NCBI GenBank assembly: GCA_022839785.1
Contig: JALHJW010000004.1
Coordinates: 124,001 to 188,000 of the forward strand
Direction of reading: 5' to 3'
DNA length: 64,000 nucleotides
Source of the DNA: Desulfovibrio sp.
GTDB lineage: Bacteria > Desulfobacterota > Desulfovibrionia > Desulfovibrionales > Desulfovibrionaceae
Positions 1 to 8,197 of this stretch are shown in pieces (positions within the stretch are counted from its first letter, which is position 1; every line of letters begins with the position of its first letter). The translations under genes were made by a program, and so were the position numbers. The notes below the pieces were generated by a model that worked only from the letters and a program-made list of their open reading frames with translations, had not been told where the DNA came from and searched no databases.

Positions 1-494
1 TGGAGCTTGAGGGGCTGCCCGAGGCGGCTCCCGCCGCCGAGGCCGAGCAGGCCCCCGGCGCGGCCCCGCAGGCGCAGCACGGCGCGGCTCCGGCCAAGCC
101 CATGGACACCACGCCCGAGGCCATGGCCAAGGCCCTGTACGAAAAGGGCCTGGAGCACTTCAAGAACAAGGAGTACGCGCGGGCCCAGTCCCTGTGGGCG
201 GAATTCGTGCAGACCTATCCCAAGAACGCCCTGGTGCCCAACGCCCTGTTCTGGCAGGGCGAGGCCTTCTTCCAGGCGCAGGACTACTCGCGCGCGGTCC
301 TGGCCTACCAGGAGGTCATCTCCAAGCACCCCAAGTCGCCCAAGTATCCGTCGGCGCTGCTCAAGCAGGGCATGTCCTTCTACAAGATGGGCAACAAGAA
401 GGCGGGCAAGCTGGTCCTTGAGGATCTGCTCAAGCAGTTCCCCAAGTCGGCCGAGGCCAAGCGCGCCCAGACCATTCTCGACGAGAACAAGTAG
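1..494 (+). CDS. cpoB: CpoB/YbgF-type TPR protein, 3' part
   Basis: The reading frame is open from the window edge (first full codon at position 3), so the 5' end lies outside. What is visible is an Ala/Pro/Glu/Gln-rich linker of about 33 residues, followed by roughly 125 residues of tetratricopeptide repeats: pairs of helices with A-L-Y-x-K-G, Y-x-x-A and F-P-K/H-P-K-S signatures. This matches the C-terminal domain of CpoB/YbgF, a periplasmic protein linked to Tol-Pal and peptidoglycan synthesis, whose N-terminal coiled coil and signal peptide would be upstream. The protein ends in D-E-N-K at a TAG. A generic TPR repeat protein cannot be excluded without the N-terminus. Confidence 0.75.
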   Translation, partial: ELEGLPEAAPAAEAEQAPGAAPQAQHGAAPAKPMDTTPEAMAKALYEKGLEHFKNKEYARAQSLWAEFVQTYPKNALVPNALFWQGEAFFQAQDYSRAVLAYQEVISKHPKSPKYPSALLKQGMSFYKMGNKKAGKLVLEDLLKQFPKSAEAKRAQTILDENK

Positions 495-543
495 CGTCCG
501 CGCCGGGCCTGGGCCCGGCACGGCGCATGCAAACGGAACGTCC

Positions 544-978
544 ATGGACAAGAACTACCGCAAGATCATCTACCTCTCCTTCCCGCCGGGCCGCTCCAGC
601 CAGCCGCTGGTCTGCAATCTGGCGCGGAATTTCAACCTGACCTTCAACATCCTCAAAGCCCAGATCACGCCGCGCCAGGAAGGCTTCATGACCCTGGAGA
701 TATCGGGCGACGAGGAGAACTTCCACAAGGGCTCGGAGTACCTCAAGGAGCAGGGCGTGCGGGTCACGCCCGTGGCCCAGAAGATCACCCGCAACGAGGA
801 GTCCTGCATGCACTGCGGCATGTGCACCTCGCTCTGCCCCACCAGGGCGTTGGCCGTGAATGCGGCCACGCGTTGCGTGGATTTCGACGCGGAGAAGTGC
901 TCGGCCTGCGGCATGTGCGTCCGGGTCTGTCCGGTGCGGGCCATGGAAGTCGATCTGGAAAACGGCGTCCTGCAGTAG
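544..978 (+). CDS. NIL-domain 4Fe-4S ferredoxin
   Basis: A 144-residue protein in two parts. Residues ~5-80 resemble the NIL domain (the small regulatory domain also found on MetN transporter ATPases). Residues ~85-140 hold two 4Fe-4S motifs, C-M-H-C-G-M-C-x3-C-P and C-S-A-C-G-M-C-x3-C-P. Proteins of this architecture work with a DUF39 protein in the homocysteine-forming step reported in methanogens and Desulfovibrio; no DUF39 gene is in this window, so that role is an inference from family. The alternative is a general low-potential electron carrier. The start at 544 was chosen because the conserved N-terminus (KIIYLSFP) begins a few residues later. The next gene starts 18 bases downstream, so it probably shares a transcript with the PilZ and cheZ genes. 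Confidence 0.85.
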   Translation: MDKNYRKIIYLSFPPGRSSQPLVCNLARNFNLTFNILKAQITPRQEGFMTLEISGDEENFHKGSEYLKEQGVRVTPVAQKITRNEESCMHCGMCTSLCPTRALAVNAATRCVDFDAEKCSACGMCVRVCPVRAMEVDLENGVLQ

Positions 979-996
979 GCGCGCGGGAGGATGGGC

Positions 997-1527
997 ATGG
1001 GCGACGAGAAACGGACCTTTTCCAGGATCGAGACGACGGTCAAGGCCTATCTCAAGCATGTCGCCGCGGATGCCGGTTTTCCCACGGGCTTCGATTGCCC
1101 GGGCTGCGGCGCGGGGCCGGATACGGAGGAACTGAAGCGTTCCTCCCTGCCCCAGGCCGTGTCCGATTTCCTCATCGAACTGAACCGCAAGATGGACATC
1201 CTCATCAGCTTCAGTTCCCGCAAGGTGATCCAGGAAGACTACCCCGTGCAGGGCGTGGTCAGCGAGATCAGCGGCGCCGGGGTGCTGCTCCGTTCGGATT
1301 CCGTCCTCAAGCCCGGCGACCATCTGGAGATGGTCCTGATCCTCTCCGCCTTTCCCCTGACCCCGGCCAGCGCCATCGGCCGGGTGGTGCGCCGGGAGGG
1401 AGGCACGGAAAAGGACCCCGTCTGGGCCGTGGAATTCGTCCGCATCCGCGACACGGACCAGGAGCAGATCGTGCAGTTCGTCTTCAAGGAACAACGCGCC
1501 CGCATCCGCGAGCAGAAATGGGGCTAG
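997..1527 (+). CDS. PilZ-domain protein (putative c-di-GMP effector)
   Basis: About 176 residues. The N-terminus has K-R-T-F-S-R-I-E-T, which fits the arginine-rich c-di-GMP-binding motif of PilZ domains. The C-terminal half (residues ~85-170) is a predicted beta-barrel with V-V-S-E-I-S-G-A-G, the usual D/N-x-S-x-x-G element, here with Glu. In between are a C-P-G-C pair and a helical stretch around residues 50-70. Two in-frame ATGs lie six bases apart. The purine-rich GGGAGG at 985-990 abuts the first (991) but is six bases from the second (997), so 997 is preferred. The gene sits between a ferredoxin and cheZ, suggesting a role in motility or second-messenger output, but the target cannot be read from sequence. 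Confidence 0.75.
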   Translation: MGDEKRTFSRIETTVKAYLKHVAADAGFPTGFDCPGCGAGPDTEELKRSSLPQAVSDFLIELNRKMDILISFSSRKVIQEDYPVQGVVSEISGAGVLLRSDSVLKPGDHLEMVLILSAFPLTPASAIGRVVRREGGTEKDPVWAVEFVRIRDTDQEQIVQFVFKEQRARIREQKWG

Positions 1528-1545
1528 CACCCCGCCGGGAAAACC

Positions 1546-2286
1546 ATGAACGCCAACGAACAATTCATCGCCTCGCTCCTGGACAAGGTTTCCGACCGCA
1601 TCGCCGACGATCTGCGCAAGTCCATCGCCGTTTCGGTGGAGCAGGAAATCCAGAAGAACATCAGCCGCATGCTGCTCGAAGGCGAGTTCTTCCGCCATCT
1701 TTCGGGCGAGATGCAGGACGGCCTCAAGCGCATCTACAAGGAAATCAACACCGCCACGCGCAGCGACGCCCAGGGCCAGGACGGGGGCGTCACGCGCGAG
1801 CGCACGGGCGAACTGCTGCACGAGACCTCGGACCAGCTCGACCAGATCCTGCAGACCACGGAGAACGCCGCGGTCCAGATCATGGACATCGTGGAAAAGC
1901 ACATGGACATGCAGGCGCAGACCGACGCCAGGCTGGCCGAGGTCAAGGCGGGCACGGCCGCCCCTGGGGCGCTCGACGAGGTCATCGCCGCCAACCAGGA
2001 GCTGGGCGCGGACCTGATGACCATCATGACCGCCCTCTCCTTCCAGGACCTCACGGGCCAGCGCATCAAGCGCGTCATCAGCGCTGTCAAGCAGATCGAG
2101 CAGATCACCTTCGATTTGTTCGTGGGCACGGGGCTGAAGATCAAGGCCAAGGAGCAGGACCCGGAAAAGGACCTCATCCAGATCGAGGCCGAGGCCAAGC
2201 AGCGCGTTTCGGAACTGAAGGGTCCCCAGGCCCAGACCAGCCAGGGCGGCGTGGACGATCTCCTGGCCCAGCTCGGGCTGGAGTAG
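1546..2286 (+). CDS. cheZ: Chemotaxis protein phosphatase CheZ
   Basis: A 246-residue, mostly helical protein. Residues ~166-173 read F-Q-D-L-T-G-Q-R, the CheZ active-site signature; D168 and Q172 correspond to the acidic residue and the catalytic Gln that drive CheY-P dephosphorylation. The last residues, V-D-D-L-L-A-Q-L-G-L, match the C-terminal CheY-binding peptide, reached through a Gln/Ser/Gly-rich tether. CheZ removes phosphate from CheY in the cytoplasm and so resets the flagellar switch. It is the last gene before a strong intrinsic terminator. It lies 18 bases after the PilZ gene, so co-transcription is likely, linking c-di-GMP and chemotaxis outputs. cheV lies far off at 54.6 kb. 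Confidence 0.93.
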   Translation: MNANEQFIASLLDKVSDRIADDLRKSIAVSVEQEIQKNISRMLLEGEFFRHLSGEMQDGLKRIYKEINTATRSDAQGQDGGVTRERTGELLHETSDQLDQILQTTENAAVQIMDIVEKHMDMQAQTDARLAEVKAGTAAPGALDEVIAANQELGADLMTIMTALSFQDLTGQRIKRVISAVKQIEQITFDLFVGTGLKIKAKEQDPEKDLIQIEAEAKQRVSELKGPQAQTSQGGVDDLLAQLGLE

Positions 2287-2344
2287 GCGGATTGCCGGAC
2301 CGGAGCGCCGCGACGCGGCGGAAAGAACGTTGTCGGTGGACGGG

Positions 2345-2375
2345 GAAGCGGGCGCGATGCGCCCGCTTCGTTTTT
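2345..2375 (+). terminator. Intrinsic terminator after cheZ
   Basis: An 11-bp perfect stem (2345-2355 pairing with 2359-2369) with a 3-base loop, followed by G and five T on the + strand. It ends the cpoB-to-cheZ transcript. There is no T-run on the other side, so it does not serve the convergent mgtE. Confidence 0.9.
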
Positions 2376-2382
2376 GGGCTGC

Positions 2383-3732
2383 CTAACGCGCCAGCAGGAA
2401 GAGCTGCGCCAGACCGAGAAAGAAGAAGAAGCCGAGCGAGTCCGTGAGGGTGGTGAGGAAGATGCTGGAGGCCTGGGCCGGGTCGCGGCCCATGAACTTG
2501 AGCACCAGCGGGATGCCCGTGCCCGCCAGCGATCCCACGACCATGTCCAGGAGCAGCGCCGCGGCCATGACCAGGGCAAGGCCCGGCGTGCCGGTCAGCA
2601 GCCAGACCGCGGCCAGGACCAGGGTGGAGACCAGAAGCCCGTTGGCCGCGCCGATTTTCAGTTCGCGGAAGATGGCGGGCCAGCAGCGCGAACGGTCGAA
2701 CTTCTCCACGGCCATCTGCCTGATCATGACCGCCAGGGCCTGCTGGCCGGTGTTGCCCGCCTGGTTGGCGACCATGGGCATGAGCACGGCGAGCATGGCC
2801 ATCTCGGCGATGGACCCCTCGAAGAAGTGGACCACGTAGGCGGAAAGCCCCGAGTTGAGCATGTTCACGATGAGCCAGGGCAGCCGCTTGGCGATGGAGT
2901 ACGTCCACGGGCTGTCCATGGTTTCGTCCGCGGCCGCGCCCACCATCTTCTGCATGTCCTCGGTGGCCTCTTCGTGGATGATGTCGATGACGTCGTCGTG
3001 CGTCACCACGCCGAGCAGGCGGTCCTCGTAGTCCACGATGGGCAGCGCCAGGAAATTGTAGCGGGAGATGAGGTGCGCCACCTCCTCCTTGTCCACGTCG
3101 AAGGTCGCGGAGACGAGCACCTGGCCCTTGGCCAGCTCCATGAGCATCTCCCCGGGCGGGGCCAGCAAAAGGTCGCGCATGGTCAGCACGCCGACCAGCC
3201 GCTCCTGCCCGTCCACGAGGTAGGCGTAGTACGGGACTTCCTTGTCCGCGATCTCGGTGCGGATGACCTTGATGGCCTGATCCGCGGTCAGGCGCTCGTC
3301 GAGGATGACGATTTCCGTGTTCATGGCCCCGCCCGCGGTGTCCGGGTCGTAGGTCATGAGCGTGCGGATTTCGGCCGCGTCCTCCTTGGCCACCCGGCCG
3401 AGGATCTCCTGGGCCTGCTCCTCGTCCATATCTTCGAGAACGTCGGCCGCGTCGTCCGGCGACATCTCCGAGAGCAGTTCCGCGGCCTGGCGCGGGTCCA
3501 TGCGCTCCAGCAGTTCGGAACGCTCGTAGCGCTCCATCTCGGCCACGGATTCGGCCGCGTCCTCGGGGTCCAGGGATTCGAGAACCCTGATCTGGTCCTC
3601 GAATTCGAGGTTCTCCAGGCGCGAGGCGACGTCCGCCGGATGCTCCTCGTCCTGGGGACGCGGGGCCTCCTCCGGCATCGCCTGGGGCGCGCCCTCGGTC
3701 GGGCGCAGTTTTTCCTGATCCGTCTCTGACAT
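2383..3732 (-). CDS. mgtE: Magnesium transporter MgtE
   Basis: 449 residues from the ATG at 3732. Order: a short acidic leader (1-25); the MgtE N domain of stacked helices (about 25-130), with repeated L-D-P-E-D-A-A and M-S-P-D-D-A-A motifs; a tandem CBS pair (about 130-260); then five hydrophobic segments from about 300 to the end, including the conserved P-M-V-A-N-Q-A-G-N-T-G-Q-Q-A pore motif. MgtE is an inner-membrane Mg2+ channel gated by Mg2+ binding at the N/CBS domains. An in-frame ATG further upstream (3843) would add 37 non-conserved residues and was not used. It is a single gene, divergent from the NAD operon. No Mg riboswitch fits in the short upstream gap. Confidence 0.93.
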   Translation of the reverse strand: MSETDQEKLRPTEGAPQAMPEEAPRPQDEEHPADVASRLENLEFEDQIRVLESLDPEDAAESVAEMERYERSELLERMDPRQAAELLSEMSPDDAADVLEDMDEEQAQEILGRVAKEDAAEIRTLMTYDPDTAGGAMNTEIVILDERLTADQAIKVIRTEIADKEVPYYAYLVDGQERLVGVLTMRDLLLAPPGEMLMELAKGQVLVSATFDVDKEEVAHLISRYNFLALPIVDYEDRLLGVVTHDDVIDIIHEEATEDMQKMVGAAADETMDSPWTYSIAKRLPWLIVNMLNSGLSAYVVHFFEGSIAEMAMLAVLMPMVANQAGNTGQQALAVMIRQMAVEKFDRSRCWPAIFRELKIGAANGLLVSTLVLAAVWLLTGTPGLALVMAAALLLDMVVGSLAGTGIPLVLKFMGRDPAQASSIFLTTLTDSLGFFFFLGLAQLFLLAR

Positions 3733-3798
3733 GGCGCTTGAGGTATCCCAATCGACCGCCGCAGTCAAAGCGGAGCGGCCTTTTCCAGCCCGCCGTCC

Positions 3799-3827
3799 TT
3801 GACGCTCCAGGGGGGCTGGGCTACTTT
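3799..3827 (+). promoter_or_regulatory. Candidate sigma-70 promoter for nadCAB
   Basis: TTGACG at 3799-3804, a 17-base spacer, then TACTTT at 3822-3827. The predicted start would be near 3834, about 50 bases before nadC. The -35 is good and the -10 weak. This is a prediction by inspection only. Confidence 0.4.
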
Positions 3828-3884
3828 CCAGACCCGTTTGCATACGGCTGTCGCCGAACGGGAAAAGGTGTTAGTAACCAGCCC

Positions 3885-4778
3885 ATGTCACAGAATCTTT
3901 TCGACGCTTTTTTCGCGGAACGCGGCCGCGGGTTTCTGATGCGGGCCATCGCCGCCGCCCTGGACGAGGACGGCCCGGATCTGACCAGCCGCGCCCTCTT
4001 CGCCCACGGCGAACGTCTGGACGCGGAGATCGTGGCCAAGGAGACGCTGGTGGTCTGCGGGCTGCCGCTCATCCCGCTCATCCTGGACAGTCTGGGCGAT
4101 GCCGTCGCCCGCGACTTCCGCCTCGACCGCGCGGCCGAAGACGGCGACGAGGTCCCGCCCGGCCGCGTCCTGGCCAGCATCTCGGGCCCGGCCGCTCCAC
4201 TGCTCAAGGCCGAGCGCGTGATCCTCAATTTCCTCTGCCACCTCTCCGGCGTGGCCACCCTCACCCGCACCCATGTCCGGGCCGTGTCCGGAACGCGCAC
4301 CCGCATCCTGGACACGCGCAAGACCACCCCGGGCCTGCGGCGTCTTGAGAAGTACGCCGTGCGCGTGGGCGGCGGCCTGAACCACCGCATGGACCTGACC
4401 GAGATGCTGATGCTGAAGGACACTCACCTGGACCGCGCCGGAAGCATCGCCGGGGCCGTGGCGACGTTGCGCGCCGCCTACTCTCCCTGCCCTCCGGTGG
4501 AGGTCGAATGCCGCAGCCTGGCCGACGTGGCCGAGGCCGTGGCCGCTGGAGTCGAGCGCGTCATGTTCGACAACATGTCCCCGCAGGAGATCGCCGAGGC
4601 CATCAGGCTCGTCCCCCAGGGCATGGAGACCGAGATCAGCGGGGGCGTCCGCCTGGAGACCCTCCCCGCCCTGGCCGCCTTGGGCGCGGACTACATCTCC
4701 GTGGGCAGGCTGACCCATTCGGCCCCTGCCGCGGACATCAGCATGCGCGTACAGCGCGCCAACCACGCGGAGCGATGA
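3885..4778 (+). CDS. nadC: Nicotinate-nucleotide pyrophosphorylase (carboxylating)
   Basis: 297 residues. Converts quinolinate and PRPP to nicotinate mononucleotide and CO2 in de novo NAD synthesis. Signatures: L-N-F-L-C-H-L-S-G-V-A-T near residue 110; D-T-R-K-T-T-P-G-L-R-x-L-x-K-Y-A-V near 140, with the phosphate-contacting Arg/Lys; G-G-G-x-N-H-R; and the C-terminal barrel strands E-V-E-C, M-F-D-N-M and E-I-S-G-G-V. The start at 3885 was chosen because the open frame upstream encodes unconserved residues and overlaps the mgtE promoter region. The stop overlaps the nadA start (ATGA), so the two are translationally coupled. Confidence 0.95.
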   Translation: MSQNLFDAFFAERGRGFLMRAIAAALDEDGPDLTSRALFAHGERLDAEIVAKETLVVCGLPLIPLILDSLGDAVARDFRLDRAAEDGDEVPPGRVLASISGPAAPLLKAERVILNFLCHLSGVATLTRTHVRAVSGTRTRILDTRKTTPGLRRLEKYAVRVGGGLNHRMDLTEMLMLKDTHLDRAGSIAGAVATLRAAYSPCPPVEVECRSLADVAEAVAAGVERVMFDNMSPQEIAEAIRLVPQGMETEISGGVRLETLPALAALGADYISVGRLTHSAPAADISMRVQRANHAER

Positions 4779-5830
4779 TGCAACAGAGCAGCGGGACGGA
4801 AACCGGCGTGGCCGGACAGATCGCCATGGTCCGCGAGGTCATGGGCAGGCGGATCGCCATCCTGGCCCACCACTACCAGCACGACGACGTGGTCCGCCAC
4901 GCGGACATCGTGGGCGACTCCCTGGAGCTGGCGCGCCGCATCGAGGGGCTGAAGGCCGAGTACATCGTCTTTTGCGGCGTCTCCTTCATGGCGGAGACGG
5001 CGGCCATCCTGGCCGGTCCCTACCAGTCCGTGCGGCTGCCGGATATGGAGGCGGACTGCATCATGGCCGCCATGGCTCCGGCCAGGCGTGTGGAGAACGT
5101 GATCGCCCACCTCGCCGGGAGCACCGGACGGCGGATCATCCCCCTGGCCTACGTCAACACCTCGGCCGAGGTGAAGGCCGTGGTCGGCAGGCTCGGCGGC
5201 GCGGTCTGCACCTCGGCCAACGCCGCGAGGATGATGGAATGGGGTCTTGCGCAGGGCGACGCCGTCTGCTTCCTGCCGGACAAGAATCTGGCCGCCAACA
5301 CGGCCGACGCCCTGGGCATCGCCGAGGACGAACGAGTCCTGCTCGACGTGCGCGGGGACGGCCGCAACGTCGATCCCGTGGCGGCCGGGCGGGCGCGGCT
5401 CTTCGTCTGGCCCGGCATGTGCGCCATCCACCACCGCATGCGGACGGAGCACGTTGCCGCGGCCCGGGCCGCGCATCCCGGCGCGCTGCTCGTGGTCCAT
5501 CCCGAGTGCCGTCCCGAGGTGGTGAAGCTGGCCGACGCCGCGGGCTCCACGCGCCGGATCATCGAATTCTGCGAGCAGGCCCCCGGGGGCGCGACGATCA
5601 TCGTGGGCACGGAGTTGAACCTGGTCCAGCGTCTGGCCGCGCGCCACGCGCCGGACAAGCGCATCCTGCCCCTGCTGCCCAGCATTTGCGAGAACATGGG
5701 CAAGATCACCGAGGAAAAATTGCTGCACTGCCTGCAAAAGATCCTTTCCGAATGCCGGGTGACCGTTCCGGAGGAGCTGAGCGAACCGGCCCGGCTGTCC
5801 ATCACCCGCATGTTGGAGGCCTGCGCATGA
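4775..5830 (+). CDS. nadA: Quinolinate synthase
   Basis: 351 residues. Condenses iminoaspartate with dihydroxyacetone phosphate to quinolinate using a [4Fe-4S] cluster. The three expected cluster cysteines are visible: C67 in F-C-G-V-S-F-M-A-E-T, one in W-P-G-M-C-A-I-H, and one in P-S-I-C-E-N-M. The A-H-H-Y-Q substrate motif lies at residues 31-35. The usual F-C-G-V-x-F-M-A-E-T motif has Ser at x, a tolerated variable position. It starts in the nadC stop (ATGA at 4775) and ends in the nadB start (ATGA at 5827). A second in-frame ATG at 4778 is equally possible. Confidence 0.96.
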   Translation: MMQQSSGTETGVAGQIAMVREVMGRRIAILAHHYQHDDVVRHADIVGDSLELARRIEGLKAEYIVFCGVSFMAETAAILAGPYQSVRLPDMEADCIMAAMAPARRVENVIAHLAGSTGRRIIPLAYVNTSAEVKAVVGRLGGAVCTSANAARMMEWGLAQGDAVCFLPDKNLAANTADALGIAEDERVLLDVRGDGRNVDPVAAGRARLFVWPGMCAIHHRMRTEHVAAARAAHPGALLVVHPECRPEVVKLADAAGSTRRIIEFCEQAPGGATIIVGTELNLVQRLAARHAPDKRILPLLPSICENMGKITEEKLLHCLQKILSECRVTVPEELSEPARLSITRMLEACA

Positions 5831-7407
5831 ACGGGCGGCAGACCACCCCCGTCCTGGTCGTGGGCTCGGGCATCGCCGGAGCGACCTGCGCCCTGACCCT
5901 GGCCGATCTGGGCGTTGAGGTCACGCTCCTGACCTCGGCCGAGAACCTGACCGAGAACAACACCGCCCTGGCCCAGGGCGGCATCGTCTACAAGGGCGGG
6001 GGAAACGACGCCGTGGCTCTGGTGCGCGACGTTCTGACCGCGGGCTGGCGGCAGAATCACGCCTCGGCCGTGCGCTTCCTGGCGCGCAAGGGACCCGAGG
6101 CCGTGGAGCGGGTGCTCATGGAGCGCGTGAAGGTGCCCTTTCACCGCACCAAGGAGGGCGCGCTGGCCCTGACCCGCGAGGGCGGGCATTCGCAGCCGCG
6201 TATCCTGCATTGCGCCGACTTCACCGGCCGGGCCATCATGGAGGCCTTGGCCACGGCCGTGGCCGCCGCGCCGAACATCCGCGTGCTCCACCGCCGCACG
6301 GCCATCGACCTTCTGACCACGCACCACCACAGCCGCCATCTGGACTACCGCTACAACCTGCAGAACCAGTGCGTAGGGGCCTACGTCTTCAACGGCGAGA
6401 ACGGCCAGGTGGAAACCCTGCTGGCCGACGTCACGGTGCTGGCCACGGGCGGTCTGGGACAGATCTACCTGCACACCACGAACACCAAGGACTCCATCGG
6501 GTCCGGGCTGGCCATGGCCTATCGCGCCGGCGCCTGGACCATGAACAGCGAGTTCGTACAGTTCCACCCCACGGCCCTTTTCCACAAGGCCCGGCGGCGT
6601 TTTCTCATCTCCGAGGCCGTGCGCGGCGAGGGAGCCAAGCTCTACAACGCCGACGGCGAGGCCTTCATGCCGCGCTACGACTCGCGCGCCGACCTCGCGC
6701 CGCGCGACATCGTGACGCGCGCCATCATGGAGGAGATGCTGCGCACCGGGGAGCCCTGCGTCTTTCTCGATGCGGCCACCCACGTGCCGCTCGACCTCGC
6801 CAAGCGCTTCCCGACCATCCACGCGCGCTGTCAGGAGGCGGGCATCGACATGACCCGCCAGCCCATTCCGGTGGTGCCCGCGGCGCATTATTCCTGCGGC
6901 GGGGTTCTCACCGACGAGCGGGGACGCACCACTCTGCACCGTCTCTACGCCGTGGGCGAATGCGCCTGCACCGGCGTGCACGGGGCCAACCGGCTGGCCA
7001 GCACCTCGTTACTGGAGGGCCTGCTCTGGGGCCATGAGGCGGCCCGGGACATCGCCAGGGGCTTTTCGCGCAAGACTTTCGTCAAACCCAAGCTGCAGGC
7101 CTCCATCCCGGACTGGGAGAACCCGGCCGCCACGCACGAGGAGGATCCGGCCCTCGTCGCCCAGGACTGGGCCGCCATCCGCAGCACCATGTGGAACTAC
7201 GTGGGCATCTCGCGCTCCACGGCCCGGCTCAAACGGGCCCTTTCGGACATCAACAATCAGTACCATCAGGTCCAGAAGTTCTACCGCGAGACGCCGGTGA
7301 CCAAGGAACTCGTGGACCTCTTCCACGGCTGCCAGACGGCCTACATCGTGACCACGGCGGCCCTGCGCAACGTGCGCACCTCGGGCTGCCACCACAGGGT
7401 GGATTGA
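5827..7407 (+). CDS. nadB: L-aspartate oxidase
   Basis: 526 residues. Flavoprotein that oxidises L-aspartate to iminoaspartate, the substrate of NadA. The N-terminal FAD-binding G-S-G-I-A-G-A fingerprint is at residues ~12-18. N-T-A-L-A-Q-G-G-I follows, then the catalytic-region motifs S-E-A-V-R-G-E-G-A, P-R-D-I-V-T-R and P-A-A-H-Y-S-C-G-G-V. G-V-H-G-A-N-R-L-A-S-T-S-L-L-E-G-L closes the FAD domain, and a C-terminal helical domain completes the normal length. It begins in the nadA stop codon. With nadC, nadA and nadB in one coupled unit, the cell can make NAD from aspartate under anaerobic conditions. Confidence 0.96.
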   Translation: MNGRQTTPVLVVGSGIAGATCALTLADLGVEVTLLTSAENLTENNTALAQGGIVYKGGGNDAVALVRDVLTAGWRQNHASAVRFLARKGPEAVERVLMERVKVPFHRTKEGALALTREGGHSQPRILHCADFTGRAIMEALATAVAAAPNIRVLHRRTAIDLLTTHHHSRHLDYRYNLQNQCVGAYVFNGENGQVETLLADVTVLATGGLGQIYLHTTNTKDSIGSGLAMAYRAGAWTMNSEFVQFHPTALFHKARRRFLISEAVRGEGAKLYNADGEAFMPRYDSRADLAPRDIVTRAIMEEMLRTGEPCVFLDAATHVPLDLAKRFPTIHARCQEAGIDMTRQPIPVVPAAHYSCGGVLTDERGRTTLHRLYAVGECACTGVHGANRLASTSLLEGLLWGHEAARDIARGFSRKTFVKPKLQASIPDWENPAATHEEDPALVAQDWAAIRSTMWNYVGISRSTARLKRALSDINNQYHQVQKFYRETPVTKELVDLFHGCQTAYIVTTAALRNVRTSGCHHRVD

Positions 7408-7410
7408 CAG

Positions 7411-8025
7411 ATGCTGACCACGGCGCTTTCCCTGACCAAGATCATCGGCAGCCTCGACCACCGCCTGGAGGTCCTCTTCGCCCTGGCCGGGGAGTTCGCC
7501 CGGCGGGGGCGCATCCGGGACGCCGAGACCGCGCTCGACGGCGCGTCGCGCGTGCTGCTTCTTTCCGAGCACCAGCGTTCGCGGCTGGCCGAGTCGTTGG
7601 GCGGCTGGGCCATCAAGAAGCCGGTGGGCCAGCTCGGCGTCGGCTGGATGACTCTGGACCTGGCCGAGGAGATGGACCGGGTGCGCGGCGGCGTCCGCTA
7701 CAACGAACTGGCCGCCCGCTACTGCGGCGCGGCGCGGGCGTACGATCTCTCCGAGCGCCTGGGCGCGGGCCAAACCAGCCCGGTGACGATGAAGGAGATC
7801 GAATCCCTGGTGCAGGGCGGCAACATGAAGCTGATCGACGCCGCACGCTGGCTGACGCAGATTTTCGCGGCCTCGGTGGGAGGGGCGCTGCGGGAGGCCG
7901 CCCTGCCCTCCCTCACGCTGCTGTGCAGCGTCTACGACGAGATGACCTGGGAGCGCGAGGATGATCCCGCCCTGGCCGAGATCATCGGCGTCTGCTTGGC
8001 GGATTTCGTCGCGGCCTATTCCTGA
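7411..8025 (+). CDS. Unknown 204-residue protein in the nad operon
   Basis: Not recognised. It starts three bases after nadB, with AGGGTGGA upstream as a plausible ribosome-binding site, so it is almost certainly the fourth gene of the NAD transcript. The product looks soluble and all-helical: no signal peptide, no membrane segment, no metal motif. Helical hairpins with small-residue packing (L-x-x-R-x-x-x-L-F-A-L-A-G-E-F-A-R-R-G-x-x-x-D-A) recall TPR-like folds, but no repeat period is clear. Codon use resembles its neighbours. A role in NAD synthesis or its regulation is only guilt by association. Confidence 0.75.
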   Translation: MLTTALSLTKIIGSLDHRLEVLFALAGEFARRGRIRDAETALDGASRVLLLSEHQRSRLAESLGGWAIKKPVGQLGVGWMTLDLAEEMDRVRGGVRYNELAARYCGAARAYDLSERLGAGQTSPVTMKEIESLVQGGNMKLIDAARWLTQIFAASVGGALREAALPSLTLLCSVYDEMTWEREDDPALAEIIGVCLADFVAAYS

Positions 8026-8073
8026 GCCGCCCGTCCCCAAAATACGCAAAACCGTCTTTTAGGGAAGACCGCC

Positions 8074-8144
8074 AAGCCGAAAAACGTGGCTTTCGGCTTA
8101 CTCACGCCGCCTCTGGCGGCTGAGCCGGGCATTCGTCCGGCTCA
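8074..8144. repeat. Three tandem inverted repeats between convergent genes
   Basis: The gap between the nad operon and secF (8026-8197) contains three back-to-back perfect inverted repeats: 9 bp (8074-8082 with 8091-8099), 6 bp (8106-8111 with 8115-8120) and 8 bp (8121-8128 with 8137-8144). None is followed by a clear T-run on either strand, so a classical intrinsic terminator is not obvious. They may act as a bidirectional RNA-end structure or a palindromic repeat element. Confidence 0.6.
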
Positions 8145-8197
8145 TGTGTCGCGTATGCTCGTCGGAAATCATATCGCGCATCTTCATGGACGCGACA

